Source of the DNA: Diphasiastrum complanatum
Taxonomy: Eukaryota > Streptophyta > Lycopodiopsida > Lycopodiales > Lycopodiaceae
DNA: 64,000 bases
Direction of reading: 5' to 3'
Assembly (NCBI GenBank): GCA_029204225.1
Contig: CM055100.1
Location: 64,984,550-65,048,549, forward strand
The notes below the pieces were generated by a model, which was not told the DNA's origin, searched no databases, and was given only the letters and a program-made list of their open reading frames with translations. The position numbers were made by a program, and so were the translations under genes. Of this stretch, positions 33,987 through 44,530 are shown in pieces; position 1 is the stretch's first letter; every line of letters starts with the position of its first letter.

Positions 33987-34720
33987 TGAATTTCACACGT
34001 GTGGACTGTCCACTACATGTACTTGTGATCTCCTAAGGTGTGTAGATGCACCAAGATCAAGACTAGATTGAGATTCAAGATCAATCTTGAATCCTATGGC
34101 AAAAACACACTACTACATGCATTCAATCACTTCCAACTCTCACTCACACGTGTGGGAAGTATTCAAAAAATAATCTAAGTAAAAACAAGCTGCTCTCCTC
34201 GGGTAGAGAGAGAAAATACATCAAGAGCTCTCGGGTAGAGAGAGAAAGCTAGAAATCCAATAACTCACAAAATCCATGAAATCACCAAATCAATTGATTT
34301 CAAAATGAGGAGTACAATGATACTAGTAGGTCCACGAGCTACCACTATGCTTAACTATGATTGGACCACATTTTGTCACCTCTTGATCCTATTGGATCAT
34401 TGATCTATGCACCTCTTAATTCTATTGGACTATATTCAAGCACACCTCAATTTCCTATTGGACCTCACAAGGTTCCACCTCTATATCCTATTGGACCTCT
34501 TGGAATTCATCAAACAAAAACTTTACACTTGTCTACACTCTAATTAGCAAGTGTTTAGCCTCTTACTCTATTTTGGCTCAATAGTGGCATTACAAGTGGA
34601 AATGCATAATTTGCCATCTATGCCAAATTTATTCCTATCAACATCCTACACCTAGATGCTTGATGTAAAAAACATAAGACCCCTATATCTAACATAGATA
34701 ATCTTTTTCAATTCTTCACA
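33987..34720 (-). mobile_element. Copia 3' LTR
   Basis: On the minus strand it runs TGTGAAGAATTG to GTGAAATTCA. It contains CACACGTGTG palindromes at 33994-34003 and 34145-34154, and a doubled CTCGGGTAGAGAGAGAAA motif. It appears identical to 39487-40220. Confidence 0.93.
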
Positions 34721-34732
34721 CTCCTCCTAAAA
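34721..34732 (-). promoter_or_regulatory. Polypurine tract of the copia
   Basis: On the minus strand AGGAGGAG stands directly before the 3' LTR start TGTGAAG, the place where plus-strand DNA synthesis is primed. Confidence 0.85.
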
Positions 34733-34738
34733 AATTAT

Positions 34739-37700
34739 CTATGAAGTTTTGAGCATTGATCTTGATATAACTCCAAGATTAGATCTATGCTTGATGAAAG
34801 CACTTTTGCTCAAAGGCTTGGTGAGTAGATCGGCAATACAAGAGGACGAGTTGACATGCTCCAAATAGATTTCTCCTCCAATAAGCTTTTCTCTCACAAA
34901 ATGGTGTGCCACTTCTATGTGCTTGCTTCTTGCATGAAATATGGGATTATTGGCAAGAGCTTGGGCCGAGATGTTATCACACTTGATCATTGGTAGATCA
35001 TCCTCCTTGATGCACTTTAGTTCCATTAATAACCTCTTGATCCAAAGCACTTCTTTGGTAGTTGTAGTGAGTGCTTTGTACTCGGCCTCACATGAAGAGA
35101 GAGATATAGTATCTTGCTTTTTGGAAAGCCAAGATATTAGATTGCCTCCAAGAAAGATAGTGTATGCACTAATAGACTTTCGATCCATTTTGTCACTTGC
35201 AAAGTCCGAATCCGAGTAGCCAATAATGGATAGATCTTCACTTTTATAGAGTAGACCATAATCACAAGATGAAGATACATATCTTAAAATCCTCTTGGCC
35301 ATCTTCCAATGATGGATCTTAGGTTCTTGCATAAATTGACTCAATTTGTGCACACAAAAACTAAGATCGGGCCTAGTAATGGTAAGCCAAATCAAGGAGC
35401 CTACAAGACTCCTAAAAAGTGTGATGTCCTCAAAGGATATTTCATCACCTTTATTAGGATCTTTTACAATTTGCTCCATTGGAGTATCTATGCTCTTAGA
35501 ATTTTCCATATGGAATTTTTTCAACATAGAGTGAGCATATCTAGATTGGCATATAAAGACATGATTTTCATAAAAATCAATTTCTAGGCCTAGGATGTAA
35601 TGTATCTCTCCTAGATCTTGCATTTTAAACTCACATCCAAGTGCTAGCTTGGTTTCATCAACTAGCTTGATACAACTTCCACAAAGAATAATGTCATCAA
35701 CATAAATTAGAAGAATGACAATATTGCTATCAACAAACTTTAGATACATGGAAGGATCATAGTCACTAAGAGTAAATCCTAGTGACATAAGGAAAGAGTT
35801 AAGTCTTGAATACCATGATCTTGGTGCTTGCTTGAGTCCATAAAGACTTTTGAAGAGCAAGCACACTTTGGACTCATCCTTGATGAATCCTTGAGGTTGT
35901 TCCATATAGATCTCCTCCTCAAGATAACCATTTAGAAAAGCATTGGATACATCTAATTGGAACACCTTCCACTTGAAAAAACAAGCAAGAGAAATAAGAA
36001 TTCTTATTGTCACCATCTTTGCAACGGGTGCAAAGGTTTCCTCATAATCAAGACCATGGATTTGAGCAAATCCTTTGGCACATAATCTTGCTTTATGCTT
36101 GTTAATGGTGCCATCATGATTGAACTTGATCCGAAATACCCACTTGCAACCAATCACATGCTTGTTGGAAGGAGGATCCACAAGTTCCCAAGTATTGTTG
36201 GTGATCAATGCATCATACTCTTGCTTCATGGCATCATACCACTCCTTGGTATTAAGTGCCTCTTGTACATTCTTTGGCTCTTCATGAGAGACATAAAAAA
36301 CATAATTAGTGGAATCAAGATCCACTTGTTTGCCTTTGTCAACATATGAGAGCCTCTTAGGCTCGGATCTATCTCTCATGGATCTTCTTGGTGAAAAAAT
36401 CCGAGGAGAGTCTTCTTCAAATCTCGACCCCATCACATCATGATTGTCTTCAAAATCAATAATTGATGATGCATCCATAGATTTCTTGATCTCGGCCTCT
36501 TCAAATGATGAGTGTTGATCTTCATGAAAGACAACATCTCTACTTTCAATAACTTGAGAAGTAGAGAGTATAAAGACTCTATAGGCCTTCTTGGTGGATG
36601 AGTATCCAACCATGATCCCTTTGCATGCACTAGGATCTTCCTTCTTCCTTGTTTCCAAGGGCATATGGACAAAGCATAAGCATCCAAAAATTCTAAGGTG
36701 ATCAACCTTAGGCTTCTTCAAAAATAAGATTTCATATGGTGACTTTCCTCCAAGAGCTATATGTGGGAGCCTATTGCAAAGATAATTTGCACAATTAATG
36801 GCTTCTCCCCAAAAATCTTTGGGCAAAGATGCCTCAATTCTCATAGATTTTGCACATTCACATAGAGATCTATTCTTTCTCTCGGCCACTCCATTTTGAG
36901 ATGGAGAGTAGGCACAAGAAAACTCTCTTTTAATGCCTTCAAGCTCACAAAAGTCTTGAAATTTATTGGAGATATATTCACCACCTCCATCACTTCTAAG
37001 AGCTTTAATCTTGAATGAGAATTGCTTCTCTACATAAGCTTTGAAAATAAGGAAATGATCAAACACCATAGATTTTGAAGCAAGAAGATATATCCAAGTG
37101 AATCTTGTGTAATCATCAATGAAAGTAACAAAACAAGTGGCTCCTCCCTTGCTTGTAGTTGATGAGAAATGCACATCCGAGTGGATTAACTCCAAAGGAT
37201 GCTTGCTTTTGATAGAAGATCTTGTAAATGGCTTTTTGTGAGATTTAGCAATAGCACAAGCCTCACAAGGCTTGATCTTCTTGGAGAATGACTTTGGCAA
37301 GCCAATAGCTTTGGATTCTTTGATCATAGAGAGCATGGATTTGTAGTTGGGATGTCCCAACCTCCTATGCCATAATTCCTCCATAGAGAGCTTGTTCACA
37401 AGAGCAACATTACAAGCATTCACATACACATTTGGATCTAGTTTATAGATGCCACCAAATCTAGATCCTAATGCAAGTATCTCATCATTCTTCTTGATAG
37501 TGCAAGTATCAACATTGAATTTTACATCAAGGCCATTATCAAGCAATTGGCCAACACTAATAAGATTCTTGGTAAGCTTAGGTACATAAAGAACTCTAGA
37601 GAGAGAAAGAACTTTAGAGGATGCAAGCTTCAAGGGAATGTTCCCTATGCCTTCAATAGGACATTCAAAATCATTTGCAGTGTATATTGATTTCTTCACT

Positions 37701-38782
37701 CCATCATAAGGTGCAATAGAAGAGAAAGAGTCCTTGGAGCTACACATATGTGAAGAGGCTCCACTATCAATATACCATAGGCCGTCCTTCTTGAAAGGAG
37801 TAGATGAGAAACTAGAGACCATAAGAGATCCCTCTCCATCACTTGCAATAGTGTCTTCCTTCTCATTGGTAATATTGGCTTGCTTGAGTTGATTCTTCTT
37901 TTTGAAGCAATTGGTGGCATAATGACCTTTCTTGCCACAATAAAAGCACTTGATCTTCTTCTTCTTCTTGAGCTTGGATGATGAAGCATTAGAGGAATCA
38001 TCTTCCTCCTCATCTTTGTCTTTGGATTTGACTTTGTCCTTGCTTGAGGATTGTTGATGTTGGTTCTTGCTCCTCTCTTTGTGCTTATCCTTGGCAAAAA
38101 GAGCTTTGCCATCATTATGAGTGAGAGAAAGCTTGTCCATCCTCAAGAGCTTATACTCTTGTCTTGATTCTTCTGAAATTAGCACACTTTGGAGAGCCTC
38201 CAAACTTGGTAGCTCCTCCTTAATGGCATAGGATTGGACAAGATTATCAAATTCACTTCTCAAGCCATTGAGAATGACTTGAACTAGCTCATTTTGATTG
38301 ATGGAATCACCAATACAAGCAAGCTCTCTATGAATATCTTTTACTCTCAAAACATAACTAGATGCACTCTCATCACTCTTTTGGCTACTTTGAAAGATTT
38401 GATTCCTAAGAGTGAGAAGCCTAGAGGTATTCTTAGCCTCATAGATAGTCTTGAGACAATCCCAAGCTTCTTTGGCTGCTGTACAAGTACCTATCTCCCT
38501 CAATATCTCATTAGAGACATTCATCTTAATGTAGTGGAGAGCCATCCTAGCTCTCTTTTTGTATTTTTGAACCTCTTGAAGAACTTGTGGTTCTTCTTCA
38601 AGGCCAAGAACTATGTCCATCACGTCTTGAAGGATCAAGATGGACTCCATCCTCATTTTCCAAATTGAATAATTTGAAGTGGTCAATCTTTCACTTGGTT
38701 CCAACAAGGATGAACCCATTGAAGACATTTGAAGTGAAGAAAACTCAGATGATGAACAATAAATGTTGTTACACACTTTCAA
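34739..38782 (-). CDS. Copia gag-pol polyprotein, intact, 1347 aa
   Basis: One uninterrupted frame encodes all retrotransposition functions. The gag UBN2-type domain spans about residues 35-220. The CCHC knuckle is at 279-292 (CFYCGKKGHYATNC). The protease has the active-site D339-S-G in WYIDSGASSHM. The integrase HHCC zinc site is H472, H477, C506 and C509; its catalytic D536, D598 and E634 show D-35-E spacing between the last two. RT includes CKWVFRIK (879), D944 in QLDVSNAF and YVDD at 1027-1030. RNase H acids are D1191, E1232, D1269 and probably D1318. The second Met, at residue 19 (MSSMGSSLLEPSERL), matches the gag starts of related copies better and may be the true start. Expression would be driven by the 5' LTR. 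Confidence 0.95.
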   Translation of the reverse strand: MKVCNNIYCSSSEFSSLQMSSMGSSLLEPSERLTTSNYSIWKMRMESILILQDVMDIVLGLEEEPQVLQEVQKYKKRARMALHYIKMNVSNEILREIGTCTAAKEAWDCLKTIYEAKNTSRLLTLRNQIFQSSQKSDESASSYVLRVKDIHRELACIGDSINQNELVQVILNGLRSEFDNLVQSYAIKEELPSLEALQSVLISEESRQEYKLLRMDKLSLTHNDGKALFAKDKHKERSKNQHQQSSSKDKVKSKDKDEEEDDSSNASSSKLKKKKKIKCFYCGKKGHYATNCFKKKNQLKQANITNEKEDTIASDGEGSLMVSSFSSTPFKKDGLWYIDSGASSHMCSSKDSFSSIAPYDGVKKSIYTANDFECPIEGIGNIPLKLASSKVLSLSRVLYVPKLTKNLISVGQLLDNGLDVKFNVDTCTIKKNDEILALGSRFGGIYKLDPNVYVNACNVALVNKLSMEELWHRRLGHPNYKSMLSMIKESKAIGLPKSFSKKIKPCEACAIAKSHKKPFTRSSIKSKHPLELIHSDVHFSSTTSKGGATCFVTFIDDYTRFTWIYLLASKSMVFDHFLIFKAYVEKQFSFKIKALRSDGGGEYISNKFQDFCELEGIKREFSCAYSPSQNGVAERKNRSLCECAKSMRIEASLPKDFWGEAINCANYLCNRLPHIALGGKSPYEILFLKKPKVDHLRIFGCLCFVHMPLETRKKEDPSACKGIMVGYSSTKKAYRVFILSTSQVIESRDVVFHEDQHSSFEEAEIKKSMDASSIIDFEDNHDVMGSRFEEDSPRIFSPRRSMRDRSEPKRLSYVDKGKQVDLDSTNYVFYVSHEEPKNVQEALNTKEWYDAMKQEYDALITNNTWELVDPPSNKHVIGCKWVFRIKFNHDGTINKHKARLCAKGFAQIHGLDYEETFAPVAKMVTIRILISLACFFKWKVFQLDVSNAFLNGYLEEEIYMEQPQGFIKDESKVCLLFKSLYGLKQAPRSWYSRLNSFLMSLGFTLSDYDPSMYLKFVDSNIVILLIYVDDIILCGSCIKLVDETKLALGCEFKMQDLGEIHYILGLEIDFYENHVFICQSRYAHSMLKKFHMENSKSIDTPMEQIVKDPNKGDEISFEDITLFRSLVGSLIWLTITRPDLSFCVHKLSQFMQEPKIHHWKMAKRILRYVSSSCDYGLLYKSEDLSIIGYSDSDFASDKMDRKSISAYTIFLGGNLISWLSKKQDTISLSSCEAEYKALTTTTKEVLWIKRLLMELKCIKEDDLPMIKCDNISAQALANNPIFHARSKHIEVAHHFVREKLIGGEIYLEHVNSSSCIADLLTKPLSKSAFIKHRSNLGVISRSMLKTS

Positions 38783-39471
38783 TAGGATCCAATAATTGAG
38801 TACTATCTCCTCTTATGAAAGATCTTACAACATTTGTGAATTGATTCTCACTAGCTACACAAATCTCTCTAAAACAAGATCTATTTCACATCAAATGATG
38901 GAGTATAGGCAAAGTTAGGATCCAACACTCTTAGCACGTGTGAAATACACTAAGAAACCAAATTTGACTCAAATACAATTATATTGCATGAAACAAAATG
39001 GCTAAGATCTCAAAACAGTGCCTAGATCACATATAGATGAGATTGGCAAGCATACAACTGTGATTTTGGATCAACCAAGCAATCTCTTGACCAAACCAAA
39101 TGTGTCCACCCAGGTCTAGGTGCCCTACCTAACCCTCTTCAAAAGCTTATAACTTTTGATTGGCTCAACCAAATGGAATGAAACTGATTGCAACAGAAAC
39201 TAGACAAAAATAGCTTCAAAACAAGCTATCAAGCAAGATAAATGGATCAAACATGAGAGAGAACTTCCAAACTGAAATTGGATGTTCCTCACACGTGTCT
39301 GAGCACCTGATTCCGTACAGTACCAGATCAGACCCAATCAATGTCCTTTTGATCTCTTTTGATCCAAGATTGAACAAGATAGCTAGGAAAATGGGCCTTG
39401 ACAATTTCTAGCTCAAGATTGATGAAAATTTTTCACTTAGATGGATCAAAATGCATGGTAACCTTAGGTAG

Positions 39472-39483
39472 GCTCTGATACCA
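39472..39483 (-). promoter_or_regulatory. Primer-binding site of the copia
   Basis: GCTCTGATACCA on the plus strand is TGGTATCAGAGC on the element strand. It is complementary to the 3' end of initiator methionine tRNA and lies 3 bases inside the 5' LTR. Confidence 0.9.
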
Positions 39484-39486
39484 AGT

Positions 39487-40220
39487 TGAATTTCACACGT
39501 GTGGACTGTCCACTACATGTACTTGTGATCTCCTAAGGTGTGTAGATGCACCAAGATCAAGACTAGATTGAGATTCAAGATCAATCTTGAATCCTATGGC
39601 AAAAACACACTACTACATGCATTCAATCACTTCCAACTCTCACTCACACGTGTGGGAAGTATTCAAAAAATAATCTAAGTAAAAACAAGCTGCTCTCCTC
39701 GGGTAGAGAGAGAAAATACATCAAGAGCTCTCGGGTAGAGAGAGAAAGCTAGAAATCCAATAACTCACAAAATCCATGAAATCACCAAATCAATTGATTT
39801 CAAAATGAGGAGTACAATGATACTAGTAGGTCCACGAGCTACCACTATGCTTAACTATGATTGGACCACATTTTGTCACCTCTTGATCCTATTGGATCAT
39901 TGATCTATGCACCTCTTAATTCTATTGGACTATATTCAAGCACACCTCAATTTCCTATTGGACCTCACAAGGTTCCACCTCTATATCCTATTGGACCTCT
40001 TGGAATTCATCAAACAAAAACTTTACACTTGTCTACACTCTAATTAGCAAGTGTTTAGCCTCTTACTCTATTTTGGCTCAATAGTGGCATTACAAGTGGA
40101 AATGCATAATTTGCCATCTATGCCAAATTTATTCCTATCAACATCCTACACCTAGATGCTTGATGTAAAAAACATAAGACCCCTATATCTAACATAGATA
40201 ATCTTTTTCAATTCTTCACA
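39487..40220 (-). mobile_element. Copia 5' LTR (carries the promoter)
   Basis: This is the 734-bp partner of 33987-34720 with no difference seen. CACACGTGTG boxes lie at 39494-39503 and 39645-39654. The transcription start was not placed. Confidence 0.93.
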
Positions 40221-40470
40221 CTCTGTTCCTATCTTGATGCTTTCATTGCAACTTTCTCTGTCTCTACACTTATTTCCTATCCCGTGGCTTGGGGGTAAGG
40301 CTACTTGAGATTGATCAGCGGCTTCTCGTTGGTTGGGTAGTCTTTCTCCATAGTGTGTTCTTGTGTGTTTGTCTTCTAAGCAGGACCTTGAGAAGCTTTC
40401 CCTTACAATTGTGCATTTCTGCAAACATAATTGTGCGATGGTACAAGTATATATATAGCAAATCGATGGA
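40221..40470 (+). mobile_element. Right LTR of the LARD-like element, second part
   Basis: GTTGGTTGGGTAGTCTTTCTCCATAG (about 40329-40354) matches the left LTR near 28711, which puts the copia inside this LTR. The end is approximate. Confidence 0.5.
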
Positions 40471-41245
40471 TGTAGATTAGCTACAAAATCAAGTAGAGAG
40501 AGAATGGAAATCCAACAAACTAGTGATGTGACATGACTCCTAATCATGATGGTTTATTTCAACTGTCATGATGGAGTTTCCACCCCTTTATTTCAAGGGG
40601 ATCGGAGAGTCAAGCTATACATGACTTTGAGTGAGTTATAGCATCAAATCATAGTGAGAGTAAATGTAATCTAGTCAGAACATGATACTCCTTACTAAGA
40701 AACTCATTTTCAAGAGGTTATGAATCGGAAAAGTTAGAGGTACCTATAAACTAGCATGTTATCATAAGGAAAAATCAATGTACCCATTCATTGTGCAGCT
40801 ATGAATGCTACGGTTTCTCTAGGTCATTCAACAACATCCTAGATACCGTATCGAGGAAGTGCATGGGTAGTCATGGCATCCAAAGACAAATCAAATCCTG
40901 ATAATGCCAAGTACATTTAAACAACACACCTACTATCATGCAACCAAAATTTACATAGCATCGTTAAAGGAATGTACCTCAGTGTGAAAATGTGAAAATC
41001 GCTTTTTATAAAAACTCGATTTTTCGTGTGGAAAAGTTGGCTAACAATGTGCAGGCCTACGTGTTGGTGCTTGGGTTGTTGCACATCCTATTATCCCAAT
41101 CTTGCATCTTTCTTCAGAGCTATTTTTCACCACTCTTCAACTTAGATTGGGGCTTTCTCATCTAGTGTTGTGCGTTTGGTGAAATGTTCCATAGTCACCT
41201 TCTTGATTTGCAAATTTTGAGAAGTGACTGGGAATGTTCCTCGTT
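40471..41245. other. Spacer, nothing recognised
   Basis: No domain, RNA gene or repeat longer than about 20 bases was seen. Confidence 0.35.
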
Positions 41246-41445
41246 CAAAATAGATGACCTTCGGCATTTTTCTCTCTCTTCAGGATTTTGCAAAAAAACT
41301 GAAGGTGCAAAGGTGAAGGTGCCCTTGGAAAAAGGTGAAGGTTCCCTTGAAACAGTTTAATTATGAAAATAGATGACCTTCGACATTTTTCTCTCTCTTC
41401 AGAATTTTGCAAAAAAGATGAAGGTGCCTTTAAAACAGTTAAATT
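41246..41445. repeat. Imperfect tandem duplication, about 120 bp
   Basis: AATAGATGACCTTCGGCATT with TTTCTCTCTCTTCAGGATTT and GAAGGTGC blocks is repeated from about 41369 with small deletions. Confidence 0.75.
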
Positions 41446-41520
41446 TTTGAACTATGAAAGTGTTGCATTTTGGAGAAATGTGAAAAAGCCAAAGCTGTGG
41501 AATACATAGTTCATTTCTGC

Positions 41521-41645
41521 AGACTGTCGCGACACTTGGTGTATTTCTTCAGACTGTTGCGGCACTTAGTGTAATTTTGTAGACTGTTGTGACACTTAGT
41601 TTAATTCTGCAGACTGTTGCGACACTTAGTGTAATTCTGTAGAGT
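41521..41645. repeat. 30-bp minisatellite, four units
   Basis: Units starting AGACTGT lie at exactly 41521, 41551, 41581 and 41611, with a partial unit at 41641. The consensus runs AGACTGTTGCGACACTTAGT and then GTAATTCTGC. Spacing is fixed and there are no variable spacers. Confidence 0.9.
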
Positions 41646-41968
41646 TGTTCTAAATGCTATTTCTTGGAAGTCCTTGAAGATGGCCAAGTCTTCAATGACT
41701 TCAAGTAACTGAAGTTAACATCTAAAACTTGAAATTATAACAGGATTGGTTACCCTTTGCTGGAGATCAGCCGAAAGCCCATTGTAGACGTTCTTCAAAC
41801 AAATTGGTTGTCTAAGTTTTGTGATTCCTGCAGGTATCAGATGAGCAGACGTAGAACCAAAGTTGGTTTCACCTAACCCTAGATCAATGATCAATAAATA
41901 TGCAGGAAGAATCACAAAATAGAATTAGTCATTCACCAAGGAGAAACCTGTGGGCTTAATTTCCAACA
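41646..41968 (-). mobile_element. 3' LTR remnant of a minus-strand copia
   Basis: The right edge ...TTTCCAACA at 41968 abuts GTCCCCCTTAAG (41969-41980), on the minus strand a polypurine tract followed by TGTTGGAAATTAAG. The left edge of the LTR was not identified. Confidence 0.55.
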
Positions 41969-41981
41969 GTCCCCCTTAAGG

Positions 41982-42890
41982 TCACGGTTGGTGCCTTGGT
42001 ATCTTCGTCAGGTTCAGCATGTTGAAGAACTTTTGGTGCTTGATCCTGGGAAGCGCTTTGGTGAAGATGTCTGCGGCCATTTCTATTGTAGAGTAGTATT
42101 GAAGGATCACTTGCCCTGAGAAAACTTTCTCCCGAATGAAATGATACTGGATTTCTATGTGCTTGGATTTGCCATGAAATCTGGGATTCAGTGACAATGA
42201 AATACAACTCAAGTTGTCACACAAAATGGTGGTAGCATTGAATTGAGTGTGATGTAAGTCATGAAGTAATAACCTGATCCATACAGCTTCTTTTGAAGCT
42301 TGACATGTTGCGATGTAATCTGTCTCTATCGAAGAAAGCGCAACTATTTTTTGCTTCCTTGAATTCCACAAAATTGGTCCCCCTGCTAGATAGAAACAGA
42401 ACCTAGAGGTAGATTTTCTGGTAAAGACTATTCCTCCCCAATCTAAGTCGGAGTAGCCTCGCAGGACAAGTGGGTCGATAGCATTTCCATCATAACATAA
42501 AATGTGGTCTAAACTTCCCTGAATATATCTCATCACTCTCTTTAATGCTTTCCAATGAGAGATACTAGGATTAGACATGAATTGACTTAATGTGCTAACA
42601 ATATATGCTAAATCTAGTCTAGTACACAGCATTGCATACATCAGAGATCCCATTAGTGAATGATAAGGGTACTTCGCTAAGTCGAGTACTTCACTATCAG
42701 TCTCAGCACAAGAAGGTTTAGTCAATACTATACTTGGATCCATTGGGGTATCAATTGGTTTGCAATCAGACATATGAAACTTTTCTAAAATGCCTTTTAG
42801 ATATGCCTACTAGCTAAGATAGATCTTCTTACAAGTCTATCTCTAGTAATGTGAATTCCTAGCAAGGAATGAACAGCTCCTAAATCAGTC
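41982..42890 (-). pseudogene. Copia RNase H and RT thumb, decayed
   Basis: The minus strand reads MSDCKPIDTPMDPSIVLTKP, PYHSLMGSLMYAMLCTRLDL, RGYSDLDWGG, VALSSIETDYIATCQASKEA, CDNLSCISLSLNPRFHGKSK and ADIFTKALPRIKH. In IETDY the catalytic glutamate is kept. Upstream (42774-42890) the RT thumb contains a stop. This copia family differs from that at 34-40 kb. Confidence 0.85.
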
Positions 42891-43500
42891 ATGTCAATTC
42901 CTTTGACAGATCACTCTTAGTAGTGTGCAGAAGAGAAGTGTCGTTAGACAAAATAAATGCATCATCTACGTAAAGAGCTTTGTGAACTGAATTGGTGCCT
43001 ATATGCTTTGAATAAATATTACAGTCAGCTGAATTGTTTGCAAATCCTAATTGAATGAGATAAGAGTTGATTCTATTGAACCATGCTCTTGCAGCCTGTT
43101 TCAGACCGTAGATTGCTTTGTGCAGCTTGCACACTTTGTGCTCTTGGCCTTTGACTACAAATCCATCCAGTTGAAAGGTATACAGGTCCTCTTCGACATT
43201 GTCATTAAGAAATGTTTTCTTGACATCCATTTGGTAATTTTGAGGTCTTCTGTGGCTGCTAACACAATCAGAGTCCTGATTGACTGCATCTTGATGACAG
43301 GACTAAATTTTTTCTGATAATCCACTCCTTGGACTTGAGTGAATCCTTTAGCCACCACCCATGCTTTTCATTTTGTAATGGAACCATCAGAGTTGATCTT
43401 CTTCTTGAAGATCCACTTGTTGTCGATAACTCTCTTGTGAGTCGACTAGTGTCCAGGTCTGATTCGTCAAAAGTGAGTTGTACTCACTTTCCATAGCTTC
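42889..43500 (-). pseudogene. Copia RT, broken by frameshifts
   Basis: Pieces read MVAKGFTQVQGVDYQKKFSP (43358), then MDVKKTFLNDNVEEDLYTFQ, KAIYGLKQAARAWFNRI and ALYVDDAFILSND in another frame (43230-42889). The YVDD motif is kept. A frameshift lies near 43220, and stops precede 43358. Confidence 0.85.
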
Positions 43501-43978
43501 TTGCCACTTCACAGCATCCTTGGAGTTAATTGCTTCGGCTAGGCTCTCTGATTCTACTGATGAAGTCCAGAATGCTTGAGGTGCATACCTCTCAAAAAAT
43601 GTCCGAGTCCATGAGGACTTGCGGACGTTGGGTTGACCAAGATGCGATGATGCCTCTTCTTGAATTTTTTCAGATCTGCTCGAGCTAGCTTGGTCTGGTC
43701 TGATGACAGGTACTATCGGCTACTCGGCTTCTATAGCTGTAGCTGCAGGTTTTGTAGAAGGAACATCAACATTGGAAGAATCCTAAAATAGGATGAAATG
43801 ACATAGCATCATTTATTGATGACTGTTTGAAATCATAATATGTGTGTTCTTGAAATATTACATCCCTAGAGACAAATACTACATTGGTGGTTGGATCATA
43901 AACTTTATAAGCTTTATGTTCATCAAGCTAGCCAATGAAAATACATTTATTTGTTCTATGATCCAGCTTCTTCCTAAG
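43501..43978 (-). pseudogene. Copia integrase-RT linker, decayed
   Basis: Fragments of the variable linker and the GYF-type end of integrase (for example a DVIFQEH-like stretch near 43850) remain among stops. Confidence 0.4.
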
Positions 43979-44530
43979 CTATTTAGGAATGTGAACAAAA
44001 CATATACAACCAAAAATTTTTAAATGATTGACACTAGGCTTGTGCCCATGCCAAACTTCATGAGGAGTCTTGTTGTTGACGGCTTTGGTGTTGGATCTGT
44101 TCTTCACGTAACAAGTTGTGGCAGTAGCTTCTGCCCAGAACTTCACAGGTAGGTGTGCTTCATATAGCATGGATCTGGCTGAGTTGAGAAGAGTCCGATT
44201 CTTCCTTTCTGCAATCCCGTTCTGTTGAGGTGAATAGGAAGTGGTGAATTGTCTTCTAATACCATGTTCAGCCATGTAGTTGGACATCTCGTTAGAGATG
44301 TATTTGCCACCACCATCAATTCGGAGTGCCTTCACTTTCTTAGAGGTTTGTGTCTCAACCATGGCCTTGAATGTCTTGAAACATTCAAAATCTTCAAATT
44401 TGTGTTTAATGAACATGGTTGTAGACCATCTAGAATAATCATCTATGAAAGTGATAAAATAGATTGCATCTCCTAATGACGGAGTTGGCCGCTGGACCAC
44501 AGAGATCACTATGTACAAGATCTAATACAT
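43979..44530 (-). pseudogene. Copia integrase core
   Basis: ITFIDDYSRWSTTMFIKHKF, KALRIDGGGKYISNEMSNYM and PQQNGIAERKNRTLLNSARS carry the second aspartate and the glutamate. FWAEATATTCYVKNRSNTKA and VNHLKIFGCICFVHIPK follow. Near 44510 a frameshift separates it from the HSDLCGP block containing the first aspartate. Confidence 0.85.

Larger units (their letters stand above)
33987..40220 (-). mobile_element. Complete Ty1/copia retrotransposon, 6234 bp
   Basis: All parts expected of an autonomous element are present on the minus strand: 5' LTR (39487-40220), PBS (39472-39483), a 689-base leader, an open gag-pol frame (38782-34739), a purine tract (34721-34732) and 3' LTR (33987-34720). The LTRs are collinear at an offset of exactly 5500 and I found no difference over 734 bp, so insertion is recent. 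Flanking 5-mers are CTAGT (left) and CTCTG (right), not a clean target duplication. It sits in the right LTR of an older non-coding element. It is close to the 19.3-24.1 kb fragments. Confidence 0.93.
28430..40470 (+). mobile_element. Non-coding LTR retroelement (LARD-like), interrupted by a young copia
   Basis: The left LTR end is followed by TGGTATCAGAGCTTGG (PBS from 28787). On the right, a purine tract AAAGGGAGGAAGAA (about 33683-33696) abuts TGTTATATCC at 33697. The two LTRs share GGTTATTG..GGCCAGT..ACTTAATAA-type blocks (28458-28530 and 33768-33830). The right LTR continues past the inserted copia at 40221, where GTTGGTTGGGTAGT matches GTTGGTTGGGTGGT at 28711. About 4.9 kb between PBS and PPT holds no gag, pol or knuckle, so the element would need proteins from another source. 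Family (Ty3 or copia) is not decided. Confidence 0.55.

Noticed and set aside
34361-34543. A 60-codon frame in the copia LTR, repeated at 39861
   Set aside because: It recurs only because the two LTRs are the same sequence; it is on the opposite strand to the element's genes and has no domain.
33977-40230. A perfect 5-bp target duplication for the intact copia
   Set aside because: The bases next to the LTRs read CTAGT and CTCTG. Shifting the borders by a few bases gives only partial matches.
41521-41645. CRISPR-like regular repeat
   Set aside because: Units are contiguous with no variable spacers, and the window is plant nuclear DNA; it is a minisatellite.
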